Positions 8,536 through 17,233 are shown, counted from the first letter of the stretch. The stretch is 64,000 bases of DNA from JAWXBM01 sp964470455 (GCA_964470455.1 CAYYCX010000001.1:81563-145562); one strand, 5' to 3'. Numbers and translations are program-made. The notes: a model not told the origin generated them from the sequence alone.

Positions 8536-9001
8536 GGTTGCGGGTTTCCTCCTGGACGCAATTTTCGCGCTTCTGGACCAACAGGGTCATGTTGGACTCC
8601 AACACCTTGATGCCTTCCTGGTTGTCCATAATCACTACACAATCCATGGCTCCAAGCCCGCTCTGATCAGACTCATTACAGGCGGTCACCTGGATGCTGG
8701 CCGAGAGGGTGTCGCCAGCAAATACCGGGACTTTCCAACGTAACTGGCTCACACGCGAACAACCGAGAATGGCTATCTGGTTGCCTTGCAGGGTATCGGT
8801 AATCAATCGCATCATCATCGCCGTGACCTGCCAGCCGCTGGCACACAGGCCACCAAATATGGATTCCCGTGCAGCACTGCTGTCCAGATGATAAGGCTGG
8901 GGATCAAACTCGGCAGCGAACTCCAGTATGTCTTCCTGGGTTACTTCAAGGCTGTCGGTGGTGAAGCGTTCACCAGGCTGGAGATCCTTCCAATAGCGCA
9001 T
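8528..9001 (-). CDS. MaoC-like dehydratase, first of two
   Basis: 157 residues with the MaoC pattern 'MRYWKDLQPGERFTTDSLEVTQEDILEFAAEFDPQPYHLDSSAA' and 'GGLCASGWQVTAMMMRL'. The FDPQPYHLD segment supplies the Asp and His expected of an (R)-hydratase active site. Its 3' end overlaps the next MaoC gene. Paired MaoC subunits are known for CoA-ester hydratases. It follows the fused monooxygenase by 140 bases in which I see no terminator, so it is probably part of the same transcript. Confidence 0.86.
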   Translation of the reverse strand: MRYWKDLQPGERFTTDSLEVTQEDILEFAAEFDPQPYHLDSSAARESIFGGLCASGWQVTAMMMRLITDTLQGNQIAILGCSRVSQLRWKVPVFAGDTLSASIQVTACNESDQSGLGAMDCVVIMDNQEGIKVLESNMTLLVQKRENCVQEETRNHG

Positions 9002-9141
9002 TTCGGGTCCGTCTGCGGGAGCAAGCGGAGACTATAGGTATTGCTTCCAGACGAGTCAATTCAGCGAAAACCTGAAAAACCCCGGCTTCCCTTGCGACAG
9101 CCCGCACCAGGCCGGAATCTTCGCTCCCGGTTCCGCATCGC

Positions 9142-11541
9142 TCAGGTGGTATTTGCTTTCTTGCCCGGCTGCAACAGCTCACCGCGGGCGATGGCAATGG
9201 CCAGGGCATCGCCCGGCTTGGGTGGCCGCGCGTCATGCCGCAGTTCCAGCAGCTCTTCATTGGTCTTGCTGGCCAAAGCCTCAGCGGCCGGCTTGCCGGA
9301 ATGGTATTGCGGCGGCCAGAACTGCTTGCGGTGGCCGTAATGCGCCGCTGCGCTCAACACCAGGTGCGGTTCATTCATGATGGGCCGCGCCATGGCGACG
9401 ATATCCGTGCGGCCGGCGGCAATCAGTGTATTGGCCTGGTCGGCGGAGGTGATGTTGCCGGCCACGATGGTGGGTATACCCACTTCGTTGCGGATCTGGT
9501 CGGCAAACGGCGCCTGGAACATGCGCCCGTAGATGGGATCCTCATCCTTCGTGACCTGGCCGGTGGAAACATTGATCACGTCCACGCCGGCGGTTTTCAG
9601 CATGGTGCACATCTCCAGCATTTCCACTTCGGTGAGGCCATCGTCCACCCAGTCGGTGGCGGAAATCCGCACCGACAATGGCTTGTCGGCCGGCCACACC
9701 TGCCTGACCGCCTGCACCACCTGCAGCGGAAATTTCATGCGGCCCTGGATATCGCCACCGTATTCATCCTCGCGGCGGTTGGTGACCGGGCTGATGAAAC
9801 CGGACAGAAGGTAACCATGCGCGAGGTGCAATTCGACCATGTCGAAACCCGCGGCTTCGGCATTGCGCACCGCTGCAACGAAATCCGATGCCACCTGCTG
9901 CATGTCCTCCTCCGTCGCCGCGCGTGGCACTGCGCTGTTCTTGAGATAAGGCAAGGGCGAGGGAGCGATGATGTCCCAGGCGCCTTCGGGGAGTGGTTGG
10001 TCCATGCCACCATTCCAGGGCTTGCAGCTCGCGCCCTTGCGCCCGGCATGGCCGATCTGCGCACAGATCTTTGCCTTGCTGTTGGCATGGACAAAATCCA
10101 CGATGCGTTGCCAGCGAGCCGTCTGTTCTTCATTCCAGATACCGGCGCATCCCGGAGTGATGCGCGCTTCCGGGGAAATGCAGATCATCTCGGTGTTGAG
10201 CAGCCCTGCCCCACCCACTGCGCGTGCGCCATAGTGCACCAGGTGCCAGTCCAGAGGGTTGCCGTCTTCAGCGCTGTACTGGCACATGGCCGAGAGCTGG
10301 AAGCGGTTCTCGACACGCATTTCACCGATCTGGAAAGGCTGGAACACCGGCACCGTGGGATTGTCGAGGTCTATGTCATCAAACCCGGTGGTGTCCCGAA
10401 CATGGCGCGCGAACCACTGATCCACCGACCGGATGTAGCCAGGGTCGCGCAGGCGCAGGTTTTCGTAGGTGATGCGCTTGGAGCGGCACAGCATGTTGAA
10501 CGTGAATTGCTCGGCTTCCTGCACACTCGCGTAGCGGTCGATGTGCTCGAACCAGCGCAGGCTGACCACCGCCGTGCGTTGCAGGCGGTCCGCTTCACCC
10601 TTGCGGGTTTCCTGGTAAATTTCCAGCGCCCTGGGCACATCGTTGCCAGCCTCTTTGAAACAATCAGCCAGCGCGATGGCATCTTCCATGGCCAGCTTGG
10701 TGCCGGAACCGATGCTGAAGTGCGCGGAACGCACCGCGTCACCCATCAGCACGATGTTTTTGTAATACAACCGTTCATTGCGGATCACCGGAAAGGTGCG
10801 CCACACCGAGCGATTGGTGATCAGTGGATGGCCATCCAGATCCTCGGCAAACAGCGCTTCACAAAAAGCTTTGGTATCGGCCTCGCTGGCTTTATCCAGG
10901 CCCGCCGAACGCCAGGTCTTTTCGCTGCACTCGACAATCCAGGTGGTTGTCCCTTCCTCATAGCGATAGGCATGCACCCACCACCAGCCATGCTCGTTGT
11001 GGCGGAAAATGAAACTGAAATCGTCCAGTGGCCTGGTGGTCGCGAGCCAGCAGAAGCGGTTGGAACGCCAGTCCACGCTGGTCTGGAAATGCTCCTTGTA
11101 GGTCTCGCGCAGGATGGAGGTGATGCCATCACCCGCCACCACCAGGTCATAATCTTCGGTGTGCAGCTGCTCGACGCTGGTAATGTCCACGCCAAAGCGC
11201 AGCTTTACGCCGAGTTCATCGCAACGGTCATGGAAGGTATTCAGCAGCTTGAGGCGCGACATGCCGCAGAAGCCGTGCCCCTGCGAATTGATGCTCTTGC
11301 CATGGATGCTGGTATTGATGCCGCCCCAGTAGGCGAACTGCTCGACGATACGCTGGTAGCTGCGGGCATCGGCCTCCATGAAACCGCGCAGGGTGTCATC
11401 GGAAAACACCACGCCGAATCCCCAGGTCGAATCGCGGTCACCCCGCTCGATCACGGTGATGTCGAAATCCGGATTGGCCTTCTTCAGCAGAATGGCAAAG
11501 TACAACGAGGACGGGCCGCCACCCACGCACAGAATTTTCAA
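9142..11541 (-). CDS. fused FAD monooxygenase / old-yellow-enzyme oxidoreductase (2-aminobenzoyl-CoA monooxygenase/reductase type)
   Basis: An 799-residue fusion. The N-terminal aromatic-ring hydroxylase starts 'KILCVGGGPSSLYFAILLKK' (FAD fold) with a second FAD motif 'GDAVRSAHFSIGSGTKLAMEDA' near residue 265. The C-terminal OYE domain runs from about residue 400 ('QPFQIGEMRVENRFQLSAM') and includes 'HLAHGYLLSGFISP' near 573 and 'NRREDEYGG'. This architecture is that of 2-aminobenzoyl-CoA monooxygenase/reductase and salicylyl-CoA 5-hydroxylase-type enzymes, which hydroxylate and then reductively dearomatise an aryl-CoA. I place the start at TTG 11541, six bases after AAGGAG; a longer frame to 11658 would overlap the upstream gene. 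The family assignment is strong. The aryl-CoA substrate here is not shown by sequence. Confidence 0.9.
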   Translation of the reverse strand: MKILCVGGGPSSLYFAILLKKANPDFDITVIERGDRDSTWGFGVVFSDDTLRGFMEADARSYQRIVEQFAYWGGINTSIHGKSINSQGHGFCGMSRLKLLNTFHDRCDELGVKLRFGVDITSVEQLHTEDYDLVVAGDGITSILRETYKEHFQTSVDWRSNRFCWLATTRPLDDFSFIFRHNEHGWWWVHAYRYEEGTTTWIVECSEKTWRSAGLDKASEADTKAFCEALFAEDLDGHPLITNRSVWRTFPVIRNERLYYKNIVLMGDAVRSAHFSIGSGTKLAMEDAIALADCFKEAGNDVPRALEIYQETRKGEADRLQRTAVVSLRWFEHIDRYASVQEAEQFTFNMLCRSKRITYENLRLRDPGYIRSVDQWFARHVRDTTGFDDIDLDNPTVPVFQPFQIGEMRVENRFQLSAMCQYSAEDGNPLDWHLVHYGARAVGGAGLLNTEMICISPEARITPGCAGIWNEEQTARWQRIVDFVHANSKAKICAQIGHAGRKGASCKPWNGGMDQPLPEGAWDIIAPSPLPYLKNSAVPRAATEEDMQQVASDFVAAVRNAEAAGFDMVELHLAHGYLLSGFISPVTNRREDEYGGDIQGRMKFPLQVVQAVRQVWPADKPLSVRISATDWVDDGLTEVEMLEMCTMLKTAGVDVINVSTGQVTKDEDPIYGRMFQAPFADQIRNEVGIPTIVAGNITSADQANTLIAAGRTDIVAMARPIMNEPHLVLSAAAHYGHRKQFWPPQYHSGKPAAEALASKTNEELLELRHDARPPKPGDALAIAIARGELLQPGKKANTT

Positions 11542-11590
11542 TTTTTGCTCCTTGTTCGCACCATCAGTCGGCCTGTACCTGGCACCGGGA

Positions 11591-13078
11591 TCAATCCGCA
11601 TCGCGCAGCTGAATGGGAATGGTCCAGCCAGGCGCTTCCAGGCGCCGCTTGCCATCACTGGATTTGAATATCCCGGGTTCGCCGAGATTTTCGCGATCCC
11701 AGAGTTCGCAGGTTACCTGTTTGTGGCGGGTGTCCAGCGCTTCGCAGTAATTGGTATAGAGGCACAGGCGGATGTCAGCGCCCAGGCCGAGTTTCATTTT
11801 CAGGAACCAGTCCGGATCGGCCAGTGACTGGCGCGCGGCGGCGATGATGTCGGCTTCGCCCTCTTGCAGCACTCGTTCCGCCTGCTCGAACCCATGAACA
11901 CCACCGGCGGCTACAATCGGTGTATCGAGTTGCCGGCTGCGCAGGGCCTGTCGAATGCGCGCGGTGGCGTTGAGGTTGCGGCCAAACGGCCCTCGCGCAT
12001 CGGAGATGTACTGCGGCATGCACTCATAACCGCTGCGCCCGGTGTAGGGATAAGCGGCCGCCCCAACTTTGGGTTGCTTGGCATCTTCGAATTTTCCGCC
12101 CCGCGACAGCGACAGGAAATCCATGCCGGCACGTGCCAGTTCAACACCGAAATAGCAGGCGTCGTCCACTGTCATGCCGCCGTCCACACAGTCTTCCGTC
12201 AGGTAGCGGCAACCCACGGCGAACCCGGGGCTGACCACCTCGCGAACTGCCGAAAGTACTTCCAGAGGCAGGCGAACTCGGTTCTCCAGGCTGCCACCGT
12301 AACCGTCATTGCGCCGGTTATGCGCCGACAGGAAAGACGCCATGGTGTAGGCATGCGCATAATGCAGCTCCACGCCGTCAAAGCCTGCCTGCTCGGCTCG
12401 AACAGCAGCGGCCGAAAACAGGCCCGGCAGCACCTGCGGCAACTCGCGAATATGCGGCAGGTGCATGTCATCCACACGTTCACGATAGCCTCTGGAAAAA
12501 GTGTCGTACTCGCGCTCACTCAGCACTTCCCGCAAGTCATCGTCGTCCAGCTGCATGAGCGCAACGCGGATTTCATCATCTGTGGGCTGGACATCGGGAT
12601 TCCTGGCAGTCACGGCCTGGCGGTGACGATCGCTCAGCTGTAAATGCTGGGTGAAATATTTCTCTGCGGTGGGGCGTCGGTTGATGCGCAGGAAGTCGAT
12701 CAGCTGGATGAACAGCCGCGTGTGTCCGTCACTCGCTTCGCGCACGGTATTGACCAGTTCCTGCAGCCCGGGCAGGTAGCGATCATGGCCGATACGCAGC
12801 AAAGGGCCGCTGGGGATATCACGGATACCGGTGGCCTCGACCACCAGCGCCCCGGGCCTGCCCCTGGCAAAACGCCGGTACCAGGCAAGCAGCTCGGGTG
12901 TCACGTGGCCGTCTTCGGTGGCACGCCAGGGCACCATGGCCGGCACCCAGGTGCGCTGCTCCAGCGTTACCGGCCCGGTTTTGATGGAGCTGAACAGCAT
13001 CGAAGCCGATGCCGTGTCGCGATCGGGCCAGGCACCGGGCTGCGGCTGGTATTTGATTCGTTCGGCAGGCCGCCACAT
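11591..13078 (-). CDS. NADH:flavin oxidoreductase, OYE family
   Basis: An FMN-dependent ene-reductase-like protein of about 495 residues. It shows the TIM-barrel signatures 'FDGVELHYAHAYTMASFLSAHNRRNDGYGGSLENR' (His and Tyr for substrate activation) and 'PIVAAGGVHGFEQAERVLQEGEADIIAAARQSLADPDW' (FMN phosphate site). Unlike 2,4-dienoyl-CoA reductases it lacks a long C-terminal flavodoxin/NAD domain; it ends in 'CLYTNYCEALDTRHKQVTCELWDREN', with several cysteines. I use the ATG at 13078. A TTG at 13132 would overlap the thioesterase stop by 17 bases. Placed between the thioesterase and the fused monooxygenase, it probably reduces a ring-derived enoyl or dienoyl intermediate. Confidence 0.88.
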   Translation of the reverse strand: MWRPAERIKYQPQPGAWPDRDTASASMLFSSIKTGPVTLEQRTWVPAMVPWRATEDGHVTPELLAWYRRFARGRPGALVVEATGIRDIPSGPLLRIGHDRYLPGLQELVNTVREASDGHTRLFIQLIDFLRINRRPTAEKYFTQHLQLSDRHRQAVTARNPDVQPTDDEIRVALMQLDDDDLREVLSEREYDTFSRGYRERVDDMHLPHIRELPQVLPGLFSAAAVRAEQAGFDGVELHYAHAYTMASFLSAHNRRNDGYGGSLENRVRLPLEVLSAVREVVSPGFAVGCRYLTEDCVDGGMTVDDACYFGVELARAGMDFLSLSRGGKFEDAKQPKVGAAAYPYTGRSGYECMPQYISDARGPFGRNLNATARIRQALRSRQLDTPIVAAGGVHGFEQAERVLQEGEADIIAAARQSLADPDWFLKMKLGLGADIRLCLYTNYCEALDTRHKQVTCELWDRENLGEPGIFKSSDGKRRLEAPGWTIPIQLRDAD

Positions 13079-13115
13079 CAGGTCTGATTCCTGCCTGAAT
13101 TGCGCTTCATTGAAC

Positions 13116-13898
13116 TCATCCTGCCGCCGCAACCCGCTGGCGATTCAGCCGGGGCAGCAGGTGCGCCGGAATCGGCACGCTGCGCAACTGGCCGTTCTGG
13201 TGCGTTACAAACACAATCGTCTGCCGGGTTTGCAGCAACAGCCGGCCATCACGCGCAACCGCCATGCCCAAACCCAGCGAGCTGCGGCCCACATGCAGCA
13301 CCACCAGGCTGAGATGTACCGTGTCGCCGTTTGCTGGCAGTTCCCGAACTTGCGTTTGCAGTTCTACGGTGGGAACCAGCGCGCCGTCCTTGGACTGCAA
13401 AGTCGCAAAGGGGGAATCCAGGCAATCAGCAAACCACTCTTCCATCAGGACTGCAGTCAATTCATAGCTGCGTCCCAGGTGCATGCGACCGTCGGCTCCT
13501 GTCATCCAGCTGTGAATTTCCGCCTGGCGTACGAAGTTTTCGGTGCTGGTCTTCCAGGCGGGCTGAAGCATGGTTTCCAGGCCGGCTCTGCGCGACCTGA
13601 AACAGAGTTCGCCGGCTGACCGGCCTGTCACGGTTAATTCTCCCGGCTGCGGGCCGTGCTCCGCTTCCAACTGGAGTCGCTCGCCCAGGCGCGCGGGGTG
13701 GTGAAAGCTGGTTTCCAGCAAGGCCGGATTGTGCAGTGCAAAGATTTCCGGAAAGGAATCGGCCAGCATTTCAAAATAGCGCGGATAGTAGACGATGCCC
13801 GCGCCATCAATCTGCGAAAAGCGGATGACATGGCTGTTACGCCACCCACCGCGGTCATCATTCTGACCGGCATTTTCGCTGACAGGCTGCAAATTCAA
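13116..13898 (-). CDS. hotdog-fold acyl-CoA thioesterase, tandem domains
   Basis: 260 residues with two hotdog halves. The first carries the 4-hydroxybenzoyl-CoA thioesterase signature 'VIRFSQIDGAGIVYYPRYFEMLADSFPE', with the catalytic Asp at residue 31. The second ('SYELTAVLMEEWFADCLDSP...') looks less canonical. The start is a TTG at 13898, with GGAG seven bases upstream. This is the first gene of the downstream division and is divergent from the marR-like gene, with an operator-like palindrome between them. It could release CoA from dead-end aryl-CoA esters or act in the main route. Confidence 0.83.
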   Translation of the reverse strand: MNLQPVSENAGQNDDRGGWRNSHVIRFSQIDGAGIVYYPRYFEMLADSFPEIFALHNPALLETSFHHPARLGERLQLEAEHGPQPGELTVTGRSAGELCFRSRRAGLETMLQPAWKTSTENFVRQAEIHSWMTGADGRMHLGRSYELTAVLMEEWFADCLDSPFATLQSKDGALVPTVELQTQVRELPANGDTVHLSLVVLHVGRSSLGLGMAVARDGRLLLQTRQTIVFVTHQNGQLRSVPIPAHLLPRLNRQRVAAAG

Positions 13899-13970
13899 GC
13901 GTCCGCTCCAAACTCGAACAAGGCGTGAAATCCACGGCGTGGATTTCCCTGCTGGGAGTATAAGCGAATT

Positions 13971-13988
13971 TATTTTATATACAAAATA
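13971..13988. promoter_or_regulatory. operator-like palindrome in the thioesterase/MarR divergent promoter
   Basis: TATTTTATATACAAAATA is an 18-base palindrome with one mismatched pair, in the AT-rich gap between the divergent thioesterase and MarR-type genes. A close relative, reading ATTTATTTTATA-CTT-AAAAT on the minus strand, lies upstream of iorA at 22627-22642. The two agree at 17 of 20 positions. MarR proteins bind AT-rich palindromes of about this length, so this is the most likely operator of the neighbouring regulator. Confidence 0.68.
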
Positions 13989-14071
13989 TCTTTACTGCAT
14001 TATTTCACATTGCGTGTATTTACGGCCGGGTGGTACTCTTCGCAGAGAGATTGCCAACACCGCACCCATGG

Positions 14072-14560
14072 ATGGCTTTTCAAATGGCTGATTCCGGCAA
14101 GAATGAAAATCGTCAAAAGGAATCCCTGCGCACCTGGTTACGCCTGCTGTCCTGCGAATCGGTGATCGAGCAGCGCCTGCGCAGCGTATTCCGGCAGCAT
14201 TTCGATGTCACCCTGCCCCAATTCGACGTGCTGTCCGAGCTGGAGCATGCCAGCAAGCCACTCACGATGTCCGAGCTGTCGCACGAGTTGATGGTTTCCA
14301 ACGGCAACATCACCGGTGTGATCGACCGGCTGGTCACCATGGGCCTGGTACAACGCGAACGGCCCGAGCATGACCGCCGCATCCAGTTCATCCAGCTGAC
14401 CGAAAAAGGCTCCCGGGAATTTCGCCGCATGGCCGAATTGCATGAGGCATGGGTGGATCAGCTGTTGACCGATCTCAACCCGAAAGACATGCAGCAACTG
14501 CAATCCCTGCTCCTCAAGGCCAGGAATTCAGCGGTCAACAATGAAAGCAAGTTGATGTAA
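14072..14560 (+). CDS. MarR-family transcriptional regulator
   Basis: A winged-helix dimeric regulator: 'LRTWLRLLSCESVIEQRLRSVFRQHFDVTLPQFDVLSELEHASKPLTMSELSHELMVSNGNITGVIDRLVTMGLVQRERPEHDRRIQFIQLTEKG'. The recognition helix is 'SNGNITGVIDRLV', and the wing carries the conserved 'D.R...I.LTEKG'. MarR proteins of catabolic loci typically repress until an aryl-CoA or aromatic acid binds. Start choice is uncertain: ATGs at 14072 and 14084 and a GTG at 14030 are in frame and none has a clear ribosome site. It lies between the two catabolic divisions, whose upstream regions share a palindrome, and is the obvious candidate regulator of both. Confidence 0.9.
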   Translation: MAFQMADSGKNENRQKESLRTWLRLLSCESVIEQRLRSVFRQHFDVTLPQFDVLSELEHASKPLTMSELSHELMVSNGNITGVIDRLVTMGLVQRERPEHDRRIQFIQLTEKGSREFRRMAELHEAWVDQLLTDLNPKDMQQLQSLLLKARNSAVNNESKLM

Positions 14561-14614
14561 TTTCCAGGCGCCTGACTGCCCAAGCCTGGAAAAACCTCTT
14601 ACTGATTATGAAAG

Positions 14615-14920
14615 TCAAGCCAATACATCCAGGCCTTTGCGCTCCACAATGTTCAAAAGCTTCATGGATGGACCATTGGGCTTTTTCTTACCCTGCTCCC
14701 ACTTTTGCACTGTCGACGGGCTGGTATTGAGGTAGGCAGCAAAAACCCCCTGGCTGGCCCTGTTACTGATTCTGATCTTCCTTATCTGGGCGGCGGTATA
14801 GTTTTTCACAGGTGGCAGACAAAGCGCATCGAACTCCCGAAGTGTAGCGATATCCATGGCCCCAGCTTTGGTGAGACCCTTGGCAGTTTCATGCAGCGTT
14901 TCAAGAATTGATTTAGCCAA
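14615..14920 (-). CDS. XRE-type antitoxin (HigA/NadS-like)
   Basis: 101 residues ending in a lambda-repressor-like helix-turn-helix: 'TAAQIRKIRISNRASQGVFAAYLNTSPSTVQKWEQGKKKPNGPSMKLLNIVERKGLDVL'. The pattern 'R...S.Q.VFA..LN.S..TVQKWEQG...P.GP..KLL' is typical of antitoxins paired with HigB/RelE-like toxins in toxin-first operons. Its start overlaps the toxin's 3' end by 8 bases. It would neutralise the toxin and repress the operon, with the GCACT-T-AGTGC palindrome upstream of the toxin as likely target. Confidence 0.88.
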   Translation of the reverse strand: MAKSILETLHETAKGLTKAGAMDIATLREFDALCLPPVKNYTAAQIRKIRISNRASQGVFAAYLNTSPSTVQKWEQGKKKPNGPSMKLLNIVERKGLDVLA

Positions 14921-15293
14921 TCTGATTCACCTCGATTTCTATTAGTTCGCCGTATTTCAGTGCTGCATCCAGCTGCTTATGCTTATAACCCAACAGCTCC
15001 GTTGCCATCCGTTTGAGGGCTATTGATTCCCGCAACGTAATGTTGGCTCGCTGATTCTTCCTGAATCCATAGATAAATATCACCCGATCATTGCGCTTGA
15101 ATGCGATTAGGGCACGAATCCCGCCACGCTTACCACGACCCCCCACGGCAAGTCGCTTTTTGTAGACATGTCCACCTAAGGATGCATCCCATAAGCCGGA
15201 ATTGACTTCCTTTGCAGCATTGAGCAACGCTGACTCACCCAGGTCGTAATCCATGACTGCACGGGAAAATTCGCGAGTATAGAAGAGCCGCAT
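14913..15293 (-). CDS. RelE-like toxin (toxin-first pair)
   Basis: About 126 residues from the ATG at 15293, chosen because AGGA lies just upstream. A longer frame to 15323 would run through the palindromic operator. The sequence 'MRLFYTREFSRAVMDYDLGESALLNAAKEVNSGLWDASLGGHVYKKRLAVGGRGKRGGIRALIAFKRNDRVIFIYGFRKNQRANI' matches the RelE subgroup with the conserved 'KR.....GK.GG.R.L......D...F.YGF.K..RANI'. It is followed by its XRE antitoxin. The pair sits between two catabolic operons and is not obviously related to them, so it is probably a later insertion. Confidence 0.88.
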   Translation of the reverse strand: MRLFYTREFSRAVMDYDLGESALLNAAKEVNSGLWDASLGGHVYKKRLAVGGRGKRGGIRALIAFKRNDRVIFIYGFRKNQRANITLRESIALKRMATELLGYKHKQLDAALKYGELIEIEVNQIG

Positions 15294-15319
15294 ACGGGAT
15301 CCTGTTGACTGGAAGTCTA

Positions 15320-15330
15320 GCACTTAGTGC
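15320..15330. promoter_or_regulatory. palindrome upstream of the toxin-antitoxin operon
   Basis: GCACTTAGTGC is a perfect inverted repeat with 5-base arms around one T, 27 bases upstream of the toxin ATG on the minus strand. Its size and place fit an autoregulatory operator for the XRE antitoxin. Confidence 0.5.
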
Positions 15331-15603
15331 GACACAAAGACAACGCGCACCACTTCATCAGCAGCAACTACGCAGAACAGATGTTGATTGCGCGATTTGG
15401 ACAAGGGCCCAGAATGGCACAGCAATCCATCAGCACCATCAGGCAATCACCCCGTTGGGGTGTAGGATTTCTCTGGGGAAGCTCTGAAGAAACCAGAGTT
15501 TCCCTGGATGTTGGGACGCAGGAGAATGCAGGATTGAGGAAGCTGCTTCAGGAAACTTTGATCACATCAATATCTGGCGTGGCCTGAGAATCCGGCGGAT
15601 CAA
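15331..15603. other. intergenic stretch without a recognised gene
   Basis: Together with the toxin promoter this gap is about 310 bases. A plus-strand frame of 86 codons crosses it (15327-15587), but it has no recognisable domain, no good ribosome site and an odd composition, so I do not call it a gene. It contains a small CCCCGTTGGGGT hairpin near 15451. I see no tRNA or further palindrome. Confidence 0.5.
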
Positions 15604-16002
15604 TCAGTCAGCGCTTCCCTGAATTACGGCGGTAGTTTCGATTTCCAGCAAGGCCTCGGGCTCAACCAGGTCGTTCACACCGACCACGGCCATCACCGGA
15701 AAATTCTTGCCGATGATCTTGCGGTAGGCCTGCCCCACGGCGGGCAGGTTCTGCCGGTATCCATCGAGGTCCTTGACGTACCAGGTCATGCGGACAATGT
15801 TCTCCGGCCCGGCCCCTCCGGCCTCCAGCACGGCCACGATGTTTTCCAGGATCTGTTCCAGCTGCGCCACAAAACCCCTGGCAAATTCGCCCTGGCTGTT
15901 CCAGCCCACCATGCCGGCCAGGAAAACGAATTTGCCTTCAGCGATGACGCCGTTTGAATAACCCGAAGGGCGCGGCCAGGAAGGGGGGTTGATGTGTTTC
16001 AC
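15604..16002 (-). CDS. RidA/YjgF-family protein lacking the deaminase arginine
   Basis: 132 residues with the Rid fold: 'YSNGVIAEGKFVFLAGMVGWNSQGEFARGFVAQLEQILENIVAVLEAGGAGPENIVRMTWYVKDLDGYRQNLPAVGQAYRKIIGKNFPVMAVVGVNDLVEPEALLEIETTAVI'. Canonical RidA enamine deaminases have an arginine in 'R.....V.V..L'; here that segment reads FPVMAVVGV, so the arginine appears to be missing. The protein belongs to one of the pathway-linked Rid subgroups, whose reactions are mostly undefined. The GTG start overlaps the acyl-CoA dehydrogenase stop as GTGA. In 2-aminobenzoyl-CoA-type clusters such genes may handle imine or enamine intermediates; that role is inference. Confidence 0.86.
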   Translation of the reverse strand: MKHINPPSWPRPSGYSNGVIAEGKFVFLAGMVGWNSQGEFARGFVAQLEQILENIVAVLEAGGAGPENIVRMTWYVKDLDGYRQNLPAVGQAYRKIIGKNFPVMAVVGVNDLVEPEALLEIETTAVIQGSAD

Positions 16003-17162
16003 GATTGCAGGTCCTTATAGGTTTGTTTGGCGATGATGACTTTTTGTACTTCGCTGGCACCTTCGTAAATGCGCAGGGCGCGGATTTCCCGGTACAGCGT
16101 TTCGGCGATGTTGCCGCTGACCACACCGGCACCACCAAACAGCTGTACCGCCTGGTCGATGATTTTCTGTGCCGTCTCGGTGGCAAACAGTTTGGCCATG
16201 GCCGCCTCGCGTGTCACCCGCTCCTGGTAACAGTCCTTGGCCCAGGCTGAACGATAAACCAGCAGCGCGCTGGCATCGATGCCCATGGCCATTTCCGCAA
16301 TGCTGGCCTCGGTCATCTGCAGCGCACTCAGTGGCGCGCCGAACAGCTGTCGCGTGCTGGTGTGTCTCAGTGCTTCATCCAGCGCCCGCCTTGCAAATCC
16401 CAGGGAAGCTGCGGCAACCGAGGTGCGGAAGACATCCAGCGTGGCCATGGCGATTTTGAAACCTTCGCCACCAGCACCGATCTGCCGCTCTGCCGGAATA
16501 CGGCAATCCTCAAAACGCAGGGTGGCCAGCGGGTGCGGCGCTATGGTTTCGATGCGACTGGCGATGGAGAAACCGGGCGTGTCCGCATCGACGATGAAGG
16601 CGCTGAGTCCACGTGCTCCGGGCGCTTCGCCGGTGCGGGCAAACACACAATAAAAGTCCGCGATGCCGCCATTTGAAATCCAGGTCTTTTCACCGTTGAG
16701 GACAAACTCATCGCCGTCGCGCACGGCGGATGTTTCCATGGCGGCCACATCGGAACCGGCTTTGGCTTCTGATAGCGCGAAAGCGGCGATGGCCGCACCA
16801 CGGGCCACGCGCGGGAGGTAGTTTGCGCGTTGCTGCCCGGTACCAAACAGGGAAATCGGGCCACTGCCCAGGCCCTGCATGGCAAAGCTGAAATCGGCCA
16901 GTCCACTGTGATAGGCCAGAGACTCCCGGCACAGGGCGATGCTGCGCACATCCAGCGTTTCGCTTGCGCCGCCAAAGGCTCCAGGCACGCAATGCTTCAG
17001 CCAGCCCGCGGCACCCAGGTCGTGCACCAGTGAACGGCAGATGCCGTCGGTATCGTCATCGTGGCGAAACGGGTATGCGGCGGTCCATTGCCGCAGTTCG
17101 TCCAGCAGTTGCCGGTGTGAATCGGCAAAGAACGGCCAATCGATGAAGCTTTTATCCGGCAT
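15999..17162 (-). CDS. acyl-CoA dehydrogenase
   Basis: A 387-residue FAD flavoprotein of normal family length. It would introduce an alpha,beta double bond in an acyl-CoA. Motifs: 'AAFALSEAKAGSDVAAMETSAVRDGDEFVLNGEKTWISNGGIADFYCVFART' (acyl-CoA and FAD site), 'RQLFGAPLSALQMTEASIAEMAM', 'AVQLFGGAGVVSGNIAETLYREIRALRIYEGASEVQKVIIAKQ', with the catalytic-base glutamate at about residue 367 in YEGA. The last third is standard ACAD. It is separated by 71 bases from the enoyl-CoA hydratase gene and overlaps RidA. Context indicates an intermediate of ring breakdown rather than a plain fatty acid. Confidence 0.93.
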   Translation of the reverse strand: MPDKSFIDWPFFADSHRQLLDELRQWTAAYPFRHDDDTDGICRSLVHDLGAAGWLKHCVPGAFGGASETLDVRSIALCRESLAYHSGLADFSFAMQGLGSGPISLFGTGQQRANYLPRVARGAAIAAFALSEAKAGSDVAAMETSAVRDGDEFVLNGEKTWISNGGIADFYCVFARTGEAPGARGLSAFIVDADTPGFSIASRIETIAPHPLATLRFEDCRIPAERQIGAGGEGFKIAMATLDVFRTSVAAASLGFARRALDEALRHTSTRQLFGAPLSALQMTEASIAEMAMGIDASALLVYRSAWAKDCYQERVTREAAMAKLFATETAQKIIDQAVQLFGGAGVVSGNIAETLYREIRALRIYEGASEVQKVIIAKQTYKDLQS

Positions 17163-17233
17163 GAGTCAGGTCGCCTTGGTCCATTGGAATGGGTCTTGCA
17201 CCCGGCCGCAAGGAATCACAATTGAAACCCCTG

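Noticed and set aside
9235..11667. 810-codon plus-strand open frame opposite the fused monooxygenase
   Set aside because: It has no recognisable domain and lies entirely over a clear enzyme gene, so it is a shadow.
15327..15587. 86-codon plus-strand gene in the gap before the RidA gene
   Set aside because: No domain, no ribosome site, and it overlaps the toxin promoter palindrome.
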